Shown: positions 1 to 9,773 of the stretch, in pieces | Layout: each line of letters begins with the position of its first letter | How positions within the stretch are numbered: the stretch's first letter is position 1 | Assembly: GCF_030555055.1 (NCBI RefSeq) | Contig: NZ_JAMOAO010000001.1 | Location: 434,001 to 498,000 of the forward strand | From: Nocardiopsis sp. YSL2 | GTDB taxonomy: Bacteria; Actinomycetota; Actinomycetes; Streptosporangiales; Streptosporangiaceae | Direction: 5' to 3' | Length of the DNA: 64,000 nucleotides | The notes under the pieces: generated by a model | Told to the model about the DNA's origin: nothing | The model's database searches: none | What the model saw: only the letters and a program-made list of their open reading frames with translations | Position numbers and translations under genes: made by a program

Positions 1-556
1 CGGTCAGGCCCAGGCTCTCCGCGGACTCGGCCCACGTGGGCAGTTCCTCGTCCGTGCGGTAGGTGTCCAGGACGAACTCGATGAAGTAGGTGCGGCGGCG
101 GTCACCGGTGTGGTCCTCGCGCACCCGCCGGATCTCGTTCCACCCGATGAACGTGCCCTCGCCGGGGAACCACCACTTGCGCTCCTGGAGCACGATGACG
201 CCGTCGCTGTCGGCGCTGATGCCCTGGCGGGTGATGCGCTGCGGGAGGCCGCGCAGCAGGACGATGTTGCTCCCGGGACCGACGAAGGCCATGGTCAGGG
301 CCGCGGCCGCCCACAGCGTCACCGATCCGACCGTGTAGTCCTGGCGCAGCACGTTCCACAGCAGCGAACCCAGCACCACGAGGAAGCCCGCGGTGAGGAC
401 GCCCGAGAGGTAGGCCGCCGCCATCCACATCCGCGCGTTGGGTCCGCGCAGGCTCACGTACCGGCGCAGGTGGGAGACGCTGCCGGAGGTGTGCGTGAGA
501 TCCGAGGGGAGGCCCCGCAGGACCGGGGGGTCGTCCGAGGGTTCGGGGGAAGCCAT
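1..556 (-). CDS. Partial two-TM membrane protein of unknown function
   Basis: The reading frame opens with ATG at 556 and runs off the left edge, so only about the first 185 residues are present. It begins MASPEPSDDPPVLRG. Two hydrophobic stretches follow near residues 45-70 (AAAYLSGVLTAGFLVVLGSL) and 75-100 (LWAAAALTMAFVGPG). The rest is soluble and contains GTFIGWNEIRRVRED, a pattern seen in proteins whose cytoplasmic domain has a small PH-like beta fold. I do not recognise the family. It is the last gene of the minus-strand block that starts with gap, but a large gap separates it from rbpA. Confidence is high that it is coding and low for any function. Confidence 0.6.
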   Translation of the reverse strand, partial: MASPEPSDDPPVLRGLPSDLTHTSGSVSHLRRYVSLRGPNARMWMAAAYLSGVLTAGFLVVLGSLLWNVLRQDYTVGSVTLWAAAALTMAFVGPGSNIVLLRGLPQRITRQGISADSDGVIVLQERKWWFPGEGTFIGWNEIRRVREDHTGDRRRTYFIEFVLDTYRTDEELPTWAESAESLGLT

Positions 557-680
557 GCCCCCATTGTTCCAACTCTCCGGTGTGGTCGGTGCCGCGGTGC
601 CCGTGGACCGCCGTGTCCGTCTCCGAACGATCGCACCGAAGGCCGGGCGTCGCCCGACTCGCCCCGCTAGAGTCCCGTCC

Positions 681-938
681 ATGAGGCGCAATACGAGGGA
701 GTACGACACCGAACTGCGGGTCGACGACGAGGTCGTGGTCCTGGACGGGGTGCCCTACCAGGGGCGGACCGTCCTGAGAGAGGGACCGGACGCGTTCGCG
801 CCCCTCGAGCGCTGGGCCAAGGGGGTGGCCGAGGTCCTGGGAGAACCGGTGACCTGGCGCGCCTCGCTCAAGGGCGATCTGGCCGCGCGCGGAACCGTCC
901 AGCCGGGCCCCGGCTCTCAGAACCTGCGCGCGCTCTGA
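681..938 (+). CDS. Hypothetical 85-residue protein
   Basis: A short frame starts at ATG 681 (MRRNTREYDTELRVDDE) and ends in QNLRAL. It is divergent from the membrane protein gene at 1-556, with about 125 bases between the two starts. The product has acidic and beta-rich sequence (DDEVVVLDGVPYQGRTV) followed by an amphipathic segment (LERWAKGVAEVLGEPVTW), and no membrane segment or known motif. Upstream in-frame sequence is antisense to the neighbour and is not taken as coding. No strong ribosome binding site is visible. The 3' end overlaps the convergent zinc-ribbon frame by 22 bases. Function unknown. Confidence 0.5.
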   Translation: MRRNTREYDTELRVDDEVVVLDGVPYQGRTVLREGPDAFAPLERWAKGVAEVLGEPVTWRASLKGDLAARGTVQPGPGSQNLRAL

Positions 939-1018
939 GCGCCGCACTTGGCGCACTGGAACTTGCGGTCGTCGCCGAGAATCCAGTCATGGTCGCCGCC
1001 GGTCGGGCACGTGGACAT
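917..1018 (-). CDS. 33-residue zinc-ribbon protein
   Basis: A very short frame begins at ATG 1018 and reads MSTCPTGGDHDW, then ends CAKCGAQSARRF. The two pairs of cysteines (CPTGGD and CAKCG) about 20 residues apart make a minimal zinc ribbon. GAGGAG lies 9 bases upstream of this ATG. In-frame ATG at 1027 and GTG at 1024 are alternative starts but sit too close to that site. The gene is downstream of rbpA on the same strand, beyond a strong terminator hairpin, and overlaps the 3' end of the convergent gene at 681-938. The ligand spacing and RBS support a real gene. Its role is unknown, but nucleic-acid or protein binding would suit the fold. Confidence 0.55.
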   Translation of the reverse strand: MSTCPTGGDHDWILGDDRKFQCAKCGAQSARRF

Positions 1019-1226
1019 CGACACCATCTCCTCATGAGGGGCTGTTGGGGGTGCGTGGCGATCACCCTAATTCGCTCTCGCCACACCAGTCCCGCGAATG
1101 AGGAACTACCGGTCAGCTTTCACGTCCGTGCTCGTGGCCGCGCGTGTCCGGGCCCGCGATCGGCGCCGCGGCGGCGGACCCGCCGCGCCCATGAGCGCCC
1201 ACGCCCGCCGACGCTCCCCGCACAGA

Positions 1227-1261
1227 CCGGGGCCCGTCGCGGTGAACGCGACGGGCCCCGG
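1227..1261 (-). terminator. Terminator hairpin after rbpA
   Basis: A perfect 15-bp stem, CCGGGGCCCGTCGCG with its complement, closes a 5-base loop (gtgaa). It lies 86 bases beyond the rbpA stop codon. There is no U-tract, as is common for actinobacterial terminators. I see no gene in the rest of the stretch between the zinc-ribbon start and the rbpA stop. Confidence 0.65.
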
Positions 1262-1346
1262 TGACGGGCCGGACCGGGCGGCGCCGGTCGGGTCCTCGGG
1301 CGTGTGTGGTGGATGCCGCCCGTCCCGAGCGGCGCATCCACACGCC

Positions 1347-1718
1347 CTAATTCTGGGCGGCCTTCATGTGGGCCTCCACCGCCGCACGGTCGGCGCGCAG
1401 CTTGGCCAGGGCCTCATCGAGGATGAGCTTGCCCTCCTCCTCGCTGCGGCGCTCCTTCACGTAGGCCAGGTGCGTCTTGTAGGGCTCGGTACGCGGCGGC
1501 GACGGGGGGTTCGCCTTGTCCTTGCCCGCGGGGAATCCGCAACGGGGACAGTCCCACTCGTCGGGGACCGCGGCTTCGCTCGCGAAGCTGGGCACGACCT
1601 CGTGCAAGTTCGCACAGTAGAACGGAACCCGCACGCGCGGGGCGGCCTCGCCCCGCTCCGCCTCGCCCATGGGGCCGGCTCCGACTCGGCTGCCACGGAT
1701 GGCACTGCCACTACCCAC
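1347..1718 (-). CDS. rbpA: RNA polymerase-binding protein RbpA
   Basis: RbpA is an actinobacterial RNA polymerase partner that binds the primary sigma factor and promotes open-complex formation. The 123-residue product has the expected parts: an N-terminal tail with GSAIRGSRVGAGPMGEAERGE, a central zinc-binding-like core with C at CANLHE and the pair CPRCG (near residues 77-80), a basic linker, and a C-terminal sigma-interaction domain beginning EPYKTHLAYVKERRS. Length matches the family. It follows secG on the same strand, with about 80 bases between them, as in other actinobacteria where it ends the gap-pgk-tpiA-secG cluster. A strong hairpin follows it. Identification is firm. Confidence 0.93.
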   Translation of the reverse strand: MGSGSAIRGSRVGAGPMGEAERGEAAPRVRVPFYCANLHEVVPSFASEAAVPDEWDCPRCGFPAGKDKANPPSPPRTEPYKTHLAYVKERRSEEEGKLILDEALAKLRADRAAVEAHMKAAQN

Positions 1719-1798
1719 GAAAAACTCCTTCGGCGAACTCGCTCACCGACACTCGGGCGAGCTTGACTGTGGACGGGGGGGTGCCTGCGTCTCGCCGG

Positions 1799-2035
1799 CT
1801 ACATGCCCCGGTTGATCAACAGGCCGAGGGCGACGATGGCGAGGATCCAGACGATCCCGACAGCGATGGTCATGCGGTCGAGGTTGCGCTCGACGACCGA
1901 CGAGCCCCCGAGGGAGGACATGACGCCTCCACCGAACATGTCGGACAGGCCGCCGCCCTTTCCCTTGTGCATGAGCACCAGGAAGATCAGCGCCGCGCTG
2001 AGAAGCATCACGAAGATGGACAGACCGAGGATCAC
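1799..2035 (-). CDS. secG: Preprotein translocase subunit SecG
   Basis: SecG is the small accessory subunit of the SecYEG channel in the cytoplasmic membrane. The product has two membrane spans, LGLSIFVMLLSAALIFLVLM and IAVGIVWILAIVALGLLI, joined by the conserved HKGKGGGLSDMFGGG loop. I start it at GTG 2035 (VILGLSIFV), giving 78 residues, the usual length. A longer in-frame opening to 2122 would add an unusual hydrophilic N-terminus and is disfavoured. Shine-Dalgarno-like GGTGAG precedes the GTG closely. The gene lies between tpiA and rbpA in the conserved glycolysis-secG cluster. Confidence 0.92.
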   Translation of the reverse strand: MILGLSIFVMLLSAALIFLVLMHKGKGGGLSDMFGGGVMSSLGGSSVVERNLDRMTIAVGIVWILAIVALGLLINRGM

Positions 2036-2266
2036 ACGCTCACCCGTAGCTCGACCCCGCAGCGGGGGAATGGACACCTCGGCCCCCCATTCACCACCCG
2101 TACCAGCGGCGGTGCTCGGCACCGGCCTGGCCGGTTCGGATCACGGAAGGAGGAGACCGGGGACGTTTTCGGATTTTACCGTGCCCATGGCGGCACGGGA
2201 GGGGAAACCGCGAGGCACGGAAATCCCCTCAGCGCAGTCTAGCCCGACCACGGCACTCGTCAGGCC

Positions 2267-2300
2267 CCGCCCTCCCCGGACCGCGGCCCGGGGAGGGCGG
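2267..2300 (-). terminator. Terminator hairpin after tpiA
   Basis: CCGCCCTCCCCGG and its exact complement form a 13-bp stem with an 8-base loop (accgcggc), about 15 bases beyond the tpiA stop. It would end the gap-pgk-tpiA transcript, or dampen read-through into secG. Confidence 0.65.
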
Positions 2301-2315
2301 TGTCGCAGGTCACGC

Positions 2316-3092
2316 CTACTGGTCGCCGAACCGGATGATCTTGACGAACTCGTCCGCCTTCAGGCAGGCACCGCCGACCAGGGCGCCGTCGACGTCGTCC
2401 TTGGCCATGATGCCGGGGGCGTTGCCGCCCTTGACCGAACCGCCGTAGAGCACGCGCACCGCGCCCGCGACCTCGGGAGAGTACAGCTCGGACAGGCGCA
2501 CCCGGATGGCCGCGCACACCTCCTGGGCGTCCTCGGGAGTCGCGACCTCTCCGGTGCCGATCGCCCACACGGGCTCGTAGGCCACGACGATCCGTTCGGC
2601 CTGCTCGGCCGTGATGCCCTTCAGCGCGCCGTCGAGCTGCGCCAGGACGTGCTCGACCTGGCGGCCCTGCTTGCGCACCTCCAGGCCCTCGCCCACGCAC
2701 AGGATCGGCACGATGCCGTTCTTGAACGCCGCCTGGACCTTCGCGTTGACCAGGGCTTCGTCCTCCTGGTGGTACTCGCGGCGCTCGGAGTGGCCGACCA
2801 GCACGTAACCGCAGTCCAGCTTGGACAGCATCGCGCCGGAGATCTCGCCGGTGTAGGCGCCCTTGTCGTGGGCGGAGATGTCCTGGGCGCCGTAGCCGAT
2901 GCGCAGCTTGTCGCCGTCGACCAGCGTCTGCACGCTGCGCAGGTCCGTGAACGGCGGCAGGACGACGACCTCGGCGTTGTCGTAGTCCTTGTCGTTCAGC
3001 CCGAACGCCAGCTTCTGGACCAGAGCGATGGCCTCCAGGTGGTTGTTGTTCATCTTCCAGTTGCCCGCGATCAGCGGCAGGCGCTTGGACAT
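2316..3092 (-). CDS. tpiA: Triosephosphate isomerase
   Basis: This enzyme interconverts dihydroxyacetone phosphate and glyceraldehyde 3-phosphate in glycolysis. The 258-residue product is full length. It shows the N-terminal substrate lysine in AGNWKMN, the catalytic histidine in VGHSERR, the catalytic glutamate in [11 protein letters not shown], and the phosphate-binding YGGSVKGGN near the C-terminus. The ATG at 3092 ([15 protein letters not shown]) fits the family start. It follows pgk by 66 bases that hold a strong hairpin, so the ratio of the two enzymes may be tuned at RNA level. Identification is certain. Confidence 0.97.
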   Translation of the reverse strand: MSKRLPLIAGNWKMNNNHLEAIALVQKLAFGLNDKDYDNAEVVVLPPFTDLRSVQTLVDGDKLRIGYGAQDISAHDKGAYTGEISGAMLSKLDCGYVLVGHSERREYHQEDEALVNAKVQAAFKNGIVPILCVGEGLEVRKQGRQVEHVLAQLDGALKGITAEQAERIVVAYEPVWAIGTGEVATPEDAQEVCAAIRVRLSELYSPEVAGAVRVLYGGSVKGGNAPGIMAKDDVDGALVGGACLKADEFVKIIRFGDQ

Positions 3093-3127
3093 GTGTGTAC
3101 TTCCCGTCAGGTCGGTCGGACGATGGT

Positions 3128-3154
3128 GCGGCCCGGGCGGGGCGCCCGGGCCGC
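3128..3154 (-). terminator. Intercistronic hairpin between pgk and tpiA
   Basis: GCGGCCCGGGC and its complement form an 11-bp stem with a 5-base loop (ggggc) in the 66-base gap between pgk and tpiA. It could be a partial terminator or an mRNA-stabilising structure. Without a U-tract I cannot tell which. Confidence 0.5.
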
Positions 3155-3158
3155 GGCG

Positions 3159-4343
3159 TCAGGCGAGGGCGTCGATACCGGGCAGGTCCTTGCCCTCCAG
3201 GTACTCCAGGCTGGCACCGCCGCCGGTGGAGATGTGGCCGAAGGCCGACTCGTCGAAGCCCAGCGCGCGCACGGCCGAGGCGGAGTCACCGCCGCCCACC
3301 ACGGTGAAGGCACCGGAGTCGATCAGGGCCTGGGCCAGCGCCCGGGTGCCGCCGGCGTAGGGCTCCATCTCGAACACGCCCATGGGCCCGTTCCAGAAGA
3401 CCGTCCGGGTGTCGGCGAGCTTGGCCGCGAACAGCTCCTGGCTGCGGGGGCCGATGTCCAGGCCCATGCGGTCGGCCGGGATGGCCTCGACGTCGACCGG
3501 CGCGTGGGGGGCGTCGGCGGCGAACTTCTCGGCCGCCACGACGTCGACCGGCAGGACGATCTCCACGCCCTCGCGCTCGGCCCGCTCCAGGTAGCCGCGC
3601 ACGGTGTCGAGCTGGTCGGCCTCCAGCAGGCTGGAGCCCACCTCGTAGCCCTTGGCCTTGAGGAAGGTGAAGACCATACCGCCGCCGATGAGCAGCCGGT
3701 CGGCGGTGCCCAGGAGGTTGTCGATGACGCCGAGCTTGTCGGAGACCTTGGACCCGCCCAGGACCACGGCGTAGGGGCGCTGCGGCTCGCCGGTGAGCTT
3801 GCGCAGGACCTCGACCTCGGTCAGGACGAGGCCGCCCACGGCGTGGGGCAGCTTGCCGGGCAGGTCGAAGACGCTGGCGTGCTTGCGGTGCACCGCACCG
3901 AAGGCGTCGCCGACGTAGAGGTCGGCGAGCTGGGCGAAGCGGTCGGCGAGCTCACCGCGCTCGGCGTCGTCCTTGCTCGTCTCGCCCGGCTCGAAGCGCA
4001 CGTTCTCCAGGAGCGCCACCTCGCCGTCGGCGAGCGCGGCCGAGGTGGCGCGGGCGGACTCCCCGGCGGTGTCGGCGGCGAAGGCCACGTCGGCGCCGAG
4101 CAGCTCGCCCAGGCGGGTCGCGACCGGGCGCAGGGAGTAGCGCGGGTCCGGAGCGCCCTTGGGCCGCCCCAGGTGGGCGGCGACGATGACGCGGGCGCCG
4201 CGCTCGCGCAGCTTCTCGATGATGGGCAGGGCGGCACGGATTCGGCCGTCGTCGGCGATGCGGTCGCCGTCCAGGGGCACGTTCAGGTCGGCCCGGACGA
4301 ACACGCGCTTACCGGAGACGTCGAGGTCGTCGATCGTCCGCAT
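3159..4343 (-). CDS. pgk: Phosphoglycerate kinase
   Basis: Phosphoglycerate kinase transfers the acyl phosphate of 1,3-bisphosphoglycerate to ADP in glycolysis. The 394-residue product has the N-terminal substrate motif VFVRADLNVPL, the AHLGRPKG motif, the hinge-region GGSKVSDKLGVIDNLL, the nucleotide-domain FWNGPMGVFE and the C-terminal GGGDSASAV followed by STGGGASLEYLEG. All are intact. The start ATG at 4343 (MRTIDDLDVSGKRVF) matches homologues. It lies between gap and tpiA on the same strand, as in most actinobacteria. The 290-base gap to gap is unusually long for this cluster and holds a terminator-like hairpin. Confidence 0.97.
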   Translation of the reverse strand: MRTIDDLDVSGKRVFVRADLNVPLDGDRIADDGRIRAALPIIEKLRERGARVIVAAHLGRPKGAPDPRYSLRPVATRLGELLGADVAFAADTAGESARATSAALADGEVALLENVRFEPGETSKDDAERGELADRFAQLADLYVGDAFGAVHRKHASVFDLPGKLPHAVGGLVLTEVEVLRKLTGEPQRPYAVVLGGSKVSDKLGVIDNLLGTADRLLIGGGMVFTFLKAKGYEVGSSLLEADQLDTVRGYLERAEREGVEIVLPVDVVAAEKFAADAPHAPVDVEAIPADRMGLDIGPRSQELFAAKLADTRTVFWNGPMGVFEMEPYAGGTRALAQALIDSGAFTVVGGGDSASAVRALGFDESAFGHISTGGGASLEYLEGKDLPGIDALA

Positions 4344-4511
4344 GCTGGTCTCCTCGGAAGGTCTGGGACCCGGGCGTCGGCCCGGGCGGTGGTCGGTCGG
4401 GACTGACAGGGCGGGCGGTGGCCGCCGCCCCAGGCTCCGTCGGGGGGCGGCCCGCCTGTTCCGCCGTGCGCCCGGTGGGCGACGGCGGGCTGGGCCGTGG
4501 CGTCCACGACG

Positions 4512-4546
4512 GCACCCCCTCGCGCGCGGTGCGGGCGAGGGGGTGC
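4512..4546 (-). terminator. Terminator-like hairpin between gap and pgk
   Basis: GCACCCCCTCGC and its exact complement form a 12-bp stem with an 11-base loop, about 90 bases after the gap stop. A smaller CCCGGGC stem lies near 4370-4388 just before pgk. Together they suggest that gap and pgk are only partly co-transcribed. The rest of this 290-base gap shows no gene. Confidence 0.55.
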
Positions 4547-4635
4547 GGGGTGACGGCCCACCGCAGCACGCAGTGCCCGTCCGTGGTGGGCGGGAACCGC
4601 GCCGCGGGCGTCCGTCGGGGCGGTGGCCCAGCGCC

Positions 4636-5994
<1,359 letters not shown>

Positions 5995-6975
5995 TCAGGG
6001 CACGAGCATGTCGGGCGTGAGGTTCGCCTCTGTGCCCTCGATCCCCAGATCGCTCGCCCGCTTGTCGGCCATCGCCAGCAGGCGCCGTATCCGGCCCGCG
6101 ATGGCGTCCTTGGTCAGCGGCGGGGACGACAGCTGCCCGAGCTCCTCCAGCGACGCCTGCTTGTGCGCCAGCCGCAGCTGGCCGGCGGCCACCAGGTGCT
6201 CCGGAGCCTCCTCGCCCAGGATCTCCAGTGCCCGTTCCACCCGCGCGCCGGCCGCGACCGCGGCCCGGGCGCTGCGGCGCAGGTTGGCGTCGTCGAAGTT
6301 GGCCAGCCGGTTGGCGGTGGCGCGCACCTCGCGGCGCATCCGCCGCTCCTCCCACGCCAGCACACTCTGGTGGGCGCCCAGCAGCGTCAGCAGCGCCCCG
6401 ATGGAGTCGCCGTCGCGCACGACCACCCGGTCCACCCCGCGCACCTCGCGCGCCTTGGCGTGCACCTTCAGGCGCCGCGCCGCACCCACCAGCGCCAGCG
6501 CCGCCTCCGGTCCGGGGCAGGTGACCTCCAACGACATCGACCGGCCGGGCTCGGTCAGCGACCCGTGCGCGATGAACGCGCCGCGCCAAGCCGACTCCGA
6601 GTCACAGGCCCCGCCCGCCACCACGTGCCGGGGCAGACCGCGGACCGGTCGGCCGTGGTTGTCCACCAGACCGGTCTGACGCGCCAGCGACTCGCCGTCC
6701 TTGATCACCCGGACCACGTACCGGTTGCCCTTGCGCAGGCCGCTCGGGGAGAGCACGACGACCTCGGACTCGTGCCCGAAGACCTCCGAGATGTCCTTGC
6801 GGAGCCGTCGCGCCGCGGCACCGGTGTCGAGTTCGGCCTCGATCACGATCCGTCCGCCCACCAGGTGCAGCCCTCCGGTGAAGCGCAGGATGGTGGACAC
6901 TTCCGCCTTGCGGCAGCATGGCTTGAGAATCGCCAGTCGGCTCAACTCGTCCTTCACCACGCCGGTCATCGCCAT
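5995..6975 (-). CDS. whiA: DNA-binding sporulation regulator WhiA
   Basis: WhiA acts with WhiB to trigger the switch from aerial growth to septation in filamentous actinobacteria, and is conserved in most Gram-positives. The 326-residue product has the N-terminal LAGLIDADG-like domain starting [12 protein letters not shown] with the CCRKAE segment, a linker, and the C-terminal helix-turn-helix domain containing [36 protein letters not shown]. Start ATG 6975 is preceded by AGGGGAGG at good spacing. It is the last gene of the uvrC-rapZ-yvcK-whiA cluster, here with a DUF488 gene inserted before it. Confidence 0.95.
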   Translation of the reverse strand: MAMTGVVKDELSRLAILKPCCRKAEVSTILRFTGGLHLVGGRIVIEAELDTGAAARRLRKDISEVFGHESEVVVLSPSGLRKGNRYVVRVIKDGESLARQTGLVDNHGRPVRGLPRHVVAGGACDSESAWRGAFIAHGSLTEPGRSMSLEVTCPGPEAALALVGAARRLKVHAKAREVRGVDRVVVRDGDSIGALLTLLGAHQSVLAWEERRMRREVRATANRLANFDDANLRRSARAAVAAGARVERALEILGEEAPEHLVAAGQLRLAHKQASLEELGQLSSPPLTKDAIAGRIRRLLAMADKRASDLGIEGTEANLTPDMLVP

Positions 6976-7176
6976 CGCCGCGAACCTCCCCTTGAACTGG
7001 CTTGCACCGGCGTCGCGCGCCTGACGCCGGTGTGCGCCGCCGCGGCCCCGCCGCGTGCGGCTGTCTCCGTGGCAGACTACGTCACCGGCGGCTTCGGGCC
7101 GACCCCTTCACGGCGTGTCGGCGAGCCACCATCCGCGCTGGCCGGGGGCCCTGTGGGCCTTCATGGGGGTGTGCGG

Positions 7177-7569
7177 TCAATTGCTCCCGTCGGCGAGCAG
7201 GTCCGCCACGTGGTCGCGCAGGACGAGCGCATGGTTGTGGTCGGTGTCGCGGGCGGCGTACAGCAGGGTGACCGGCCCCCGCCGAGCCGCCTCCAGGACC
7301 GGGTCGAGGGCTTCGGGCCGCTCCCGCAGCTCGGCGCGGTAGCGCTCGGCGAACTCGTCGAAGCGCGAGGGGTCGTGCCCGAACCAGGTGCGCAGCTCCC
7401 GGCTGGGCGCCGCCTCCTTGAGCCAGGTGACCCCCTCCAGGGCGGACTTGCGCACCCCGCGCGGCCAGAGCCGGTCCACGAGGAACAGCGCGCCCCCGGG
7501 CCCGCCGCCCTCCGGGTGCTCGCGCACCTCGTCGTAGACCCGCTCGACGTCGACACGGTGACCAGTCAT
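7177..7569 (-). CDS. DUF488 family protein
   Basis: The 130-residue product (MTGHRVDVERVYDEV) carries the family's hallmark FLVDRLWPRGVRKSAL, followed by KEAAPSRELRTWFGHDPSRFDEFAERYRAEL and a C-terminal VTLLYAARDTDHNHALVLRDHV. DUF488 proteins are small cytosolic proteins of unknown biochemical role, sometimes annotated as near-uroporphyrin-III methyltransferase neighbours. I start it at ATG 7569. A TTG at 7602 would extend it by 11 residues. It lies on the same strand 45 bases after yvcK, inside a cluster where it is not usually found. Confidence 0.85.
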   Translation of the reverse strand: MTGHRVDVERVYDEVREHPEGGGPGGALFLVDRLWPRGVRKSALEGVTWLKEAAPSRELRTWFGHDPSRFDEFAERYRAELRERPEALDPVLEAARRGPVTLLYAARDTDHNHALVLRDHVADLLADGSN

Positions 7570-7614
7570 GATGCGGGTGTGCCCGGACCGCGCCCCGGGC
7601 AATCGCCCGCACGG

Positions 7615-8589
7615 TCAGGTGGTCAGGATGCGTTCCAGGGCCGCGGCCAGCCGCTCCGGGTCGTGCCGGGGCGTACCGTCGCCCCGGTTCAGCTCGTCCA
7701 GTTCCAGACGCCCGCCCAGTCGGCGGACCACCGTCGTGAGCGGTTCGACGTCCTCCACGGTCCCCCGGTCGGCCAGCACCACGTCCACACCGAGCTTGGG
7801 CGCGTGCTCGTGCAGCACCTCCAGGTAGGTCTCCGGCCGGAAGTGGTCGGTCTCCCCGCGCTGAGGGGACAGGTTCAGCGTGACCATGCGCTGCGCACGG
7901 GTACTGACCAAGGCCTCGGCGAGTTCGGGGACCAGCAGGTGCGGCAGCACGCTGGTGAACCACGATCCGGGGCCGAAGACCACCCAGTCGGCCTCGCGCA
8001 CCGCCTTGACCGCCTGCGGACTGGCCGGGGGCTCCTCGGGAATGAGCGAGATGGACCGCACCCGGCCGCTGGTGCTGGCGCACGCCACCTGGCCCCGCAC
8101 GATCGTGGTCTCCTCGGGGCGCCGCGCATCGATCCCGGCCACCTCGGCCACGATGTCCAACGGCACCGACGACATCGGCAGGACCCGCCCGTGCGCACCC
8201 AGGAGCTGGCCGACCCAGTCCAGACCCGCCACGGAGTCACCCAGCAGCTCCCACAGCGCCACGATCAGCAGGTTGCCCACCGCGTGGCCGTGCAGGTCGC
8301 CCTCGGAACGGAACCGGTGCTGGATCACCTCGCGCCAGGTGTGGCCCCACTCGTCGTCACCGCACAGCGCCGCCAGGGCCATCCGCAGGTCGCCCGGGGG
8401 GAGGACGCCGAGCTCCTCGCGGAGCCGGCCACTGGACCCGCCGTCATCGGCGACCGTGACGATCGCCGTCACGTCGGTGGTCACCCGGCGCAGCGCGGAC
8501 AGGGAGGCGTGCAGGCCGTGCCCGCCCCCCAGGGCGACCACCCGCGGCGGGCGTCGACCCTCCTCGTCCGGTGCGGTGCTGTTCGACAT
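7615..8589 (-). CDS. yvcK: YvcK/GlmR-like gluconeogenesis factor
   Basis: YvcK proteins resemble the CofD fold, bind UDP-sugars and influence carbon flow into the cell wall. The 324-residue product starts at ATG 8589 (MSNSTAPDEEG) and contains VVALGGGHGLHASLSALR, VTVADDGGSSGRLREELG, PPGDLRMALAALC, GHAVGNLLIVALWEL and the conserved VFGPGSWFTSVLPHLLVPELAEAL. Upstream in-frame sequence to 9000 is proline/arginine-rich and antisense-like, so it is excluded. Its position between rapZ and whiA is the classical one. The gap to rapZ is about 300 bases, longer than usual. Confidence 0.93.
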   Translation of the reverse strand: MSNSTAPDEEGRRPPRVVALGGGHGLHASLSALRRVTTDVTAIVTVADDGGSSGRLREELGVLPPGDLRMALAALCGDDEWGHTWREVIQHRFRSEGDLHGHAVGNLLIVALWELLGDSVAGLDWVGQLLGAHGRVLPMSSVPLDIVAEVAGIDARRPEETTIVRGQVACASTSGRVRSISLIPEEPPASPQAVKAVREADWVVFGPGSWFTSVLPHLLVPELAEALVSTRAQRMVTLNLSPQRGETDHFRPETYLEVLHEHAPKLGVDVVLADRGTVEDVEPLTTVVRRLGGRLELDELNRGDGTPRHDPERLAAALERILTT

Positions 8590-8888
8590 GGCTCTGGTCT
8601 GCCCCCTCGTCCCGTGTGCAGCAAGCACGGACGACCGCACCGCCCACGGCGGAGCTGCGGGCACCCGCGCCCCCGGACCGCCGGCTCCCCGTCCGTGGAG
8701 GAACCGGGACCGGCGGTGACCGGGCCAATGTAAGCCAAGACGCCCCCGTTGGCGATTCGGTCCCTCCGCGGTCCATCCCGCCCCCGGCCCAGGACCCCGT
8801 TCCGGGGCCCCGGCCCGACGGGGAAGCCGAGCCGGAAGCCCTCCGCGGGGCGGCGGACCGCCGCGCACGGCGCCCCGCGTCGGGTGGG
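8590..8888. other. Non-coding gap between rapZ and yvcK
   Basis: About 300 GC-rich bases separate rapZ from yvcK. Frames that cross it are low-complexity proline/arginine/glycine sequence. I see no clear hairpin, ribosome binding site or promoter. It may hold a promoter for yvcK, but nothing can be supported. Confidence 0.4.
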
Positions 8889-9773
8889 CTATTCGCGCCC
8901 CACGTCCCGGTGCACCACGTGCACGTCGACCTCCTGGCCGCGCAACTGCTCGGCGAACTGCTCGGCCATGGCCACGCTGCGGTGCCGGCCTCCGGTACAT
9001 CCGACCGCGAGTGTCATGTAGTGCTTGCCCTCGCGCTGGTACCCGGCGATGGTCAGCTTGAGGACCTCGGCGTAGGCCTCGATCATCTCCTTGGCGCCGT
9101 CCTGGGCCAGTACGAAGTCGCGCACCGGCTCGTCGCGCCCGTCCATCGGTCTGAGGTCGGGCACCCAGTGGGGGTTGGGCAGGAAACGGCAGTCCAGGAC
9201 CAGGTCGGCGTCGACGGGCAGGCCGTGCTTGAACCCGAACGAGACGACGTTGGCGCGGGGGCGCGCCTCGTCGGTCTCGCCGAAGAACCCGATCACGCGC
9301 GCCTTGAGCTGGTGGACGTTGAGCTGTGAGGTGTCGATCACCAGGTCGGCCTCACCGCGCACCGCCAGCAGCGTCTGGCGCTCCCGGTCGATGCCGTCGG
9401 TCAGGCGCCCGTCACCCTGCAGCGGGTGCGGGCGGCGCACCCCCTCGAACCGCCGGACCAGGGCCTCGTCGCTCGCCTCCAGGTAGAGCACGCGCGCGAC
9501 GATGTCCCGCTTGCGCAGCTCCTCCACCGTGGACAGCAGGTCCTCGGTGAAGGCCAGCGAACGCACGTCCACCACCACCGCGACCCGGGGCACCGCCCCG
9601 TGCGTGCGGCCGGCCAGCTCGATCATGGTCGGCAGGAGTCCGGGCGGCAGGTTGTCCACCACGAACCAGTCCAGGTCCTCCAAGGCCCTGGCCGCCGTAC
9701 TCCGGCCCGCACCGGACATCCCGGTCACGATGACCACCTCGGGCGGCAGCTCCCCGCCCAGTTCGACCGTCAT
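8889..9773 (-). CDS. rapZ: RapZ-family nucleotide-binding protein
   Basis: In Enterobacteria RapZ controls glmZ decay. In actinobacteria the role is less clear, though the gene is conserved beside yvcK and whiA. The 294-residue product has the P-loop-like [18 protein letters not shown] (arginine where lysine is usual, as in actinobacterial members), a central DEAL-type region and the C-terminal phosphate-binding-like [21 protein letters not shown]. Start ATG 9773 overlaps the uvrC stop by 4 bases (ATGA), so translation is coupled to uvrC. Confidence 0.94.
   Translation of the reverse strand: MTVELGGELPPEVVIVTGMSGAGRSTAARALEDLDWFVVDNLPPGLLPTMIELAGRTHGAVPRVAVVVDVRSLAFTEDLLSTVEELRKRDIVARVLYLEASDEALVRRFEGVRRPHPLQGDGRLTDGIDRERQTLLAVRGEADLVIDTSQLNVHQLKARVIGFFGETDEARPRANVVSFGFKHGLPVDADLVLDCRFLPNPHWVPDLRPMDGRDEPVRDFVLAQDGAKEMIEAYAEVLKLTIAGYQREGKHYMTLAVGCTGGRHRSVAMAEQFAEQLRGQEVDVHVVHRDVGRE

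Noticed and set aside
1803..4406. Very long frame on the plus strand opposite secG-tpiA-pgk
   Set aside because: It is antisense to well-identified genes. High GC favours open frames in the opposite strand, and the product has no recognisable feature.
6163..8733. 856-codon plus-strand frame opposite whiA and yvcK
   Set aside because: It covers two conserved minus-strand genes and has low-complexity composition. A GC-driven shadow.
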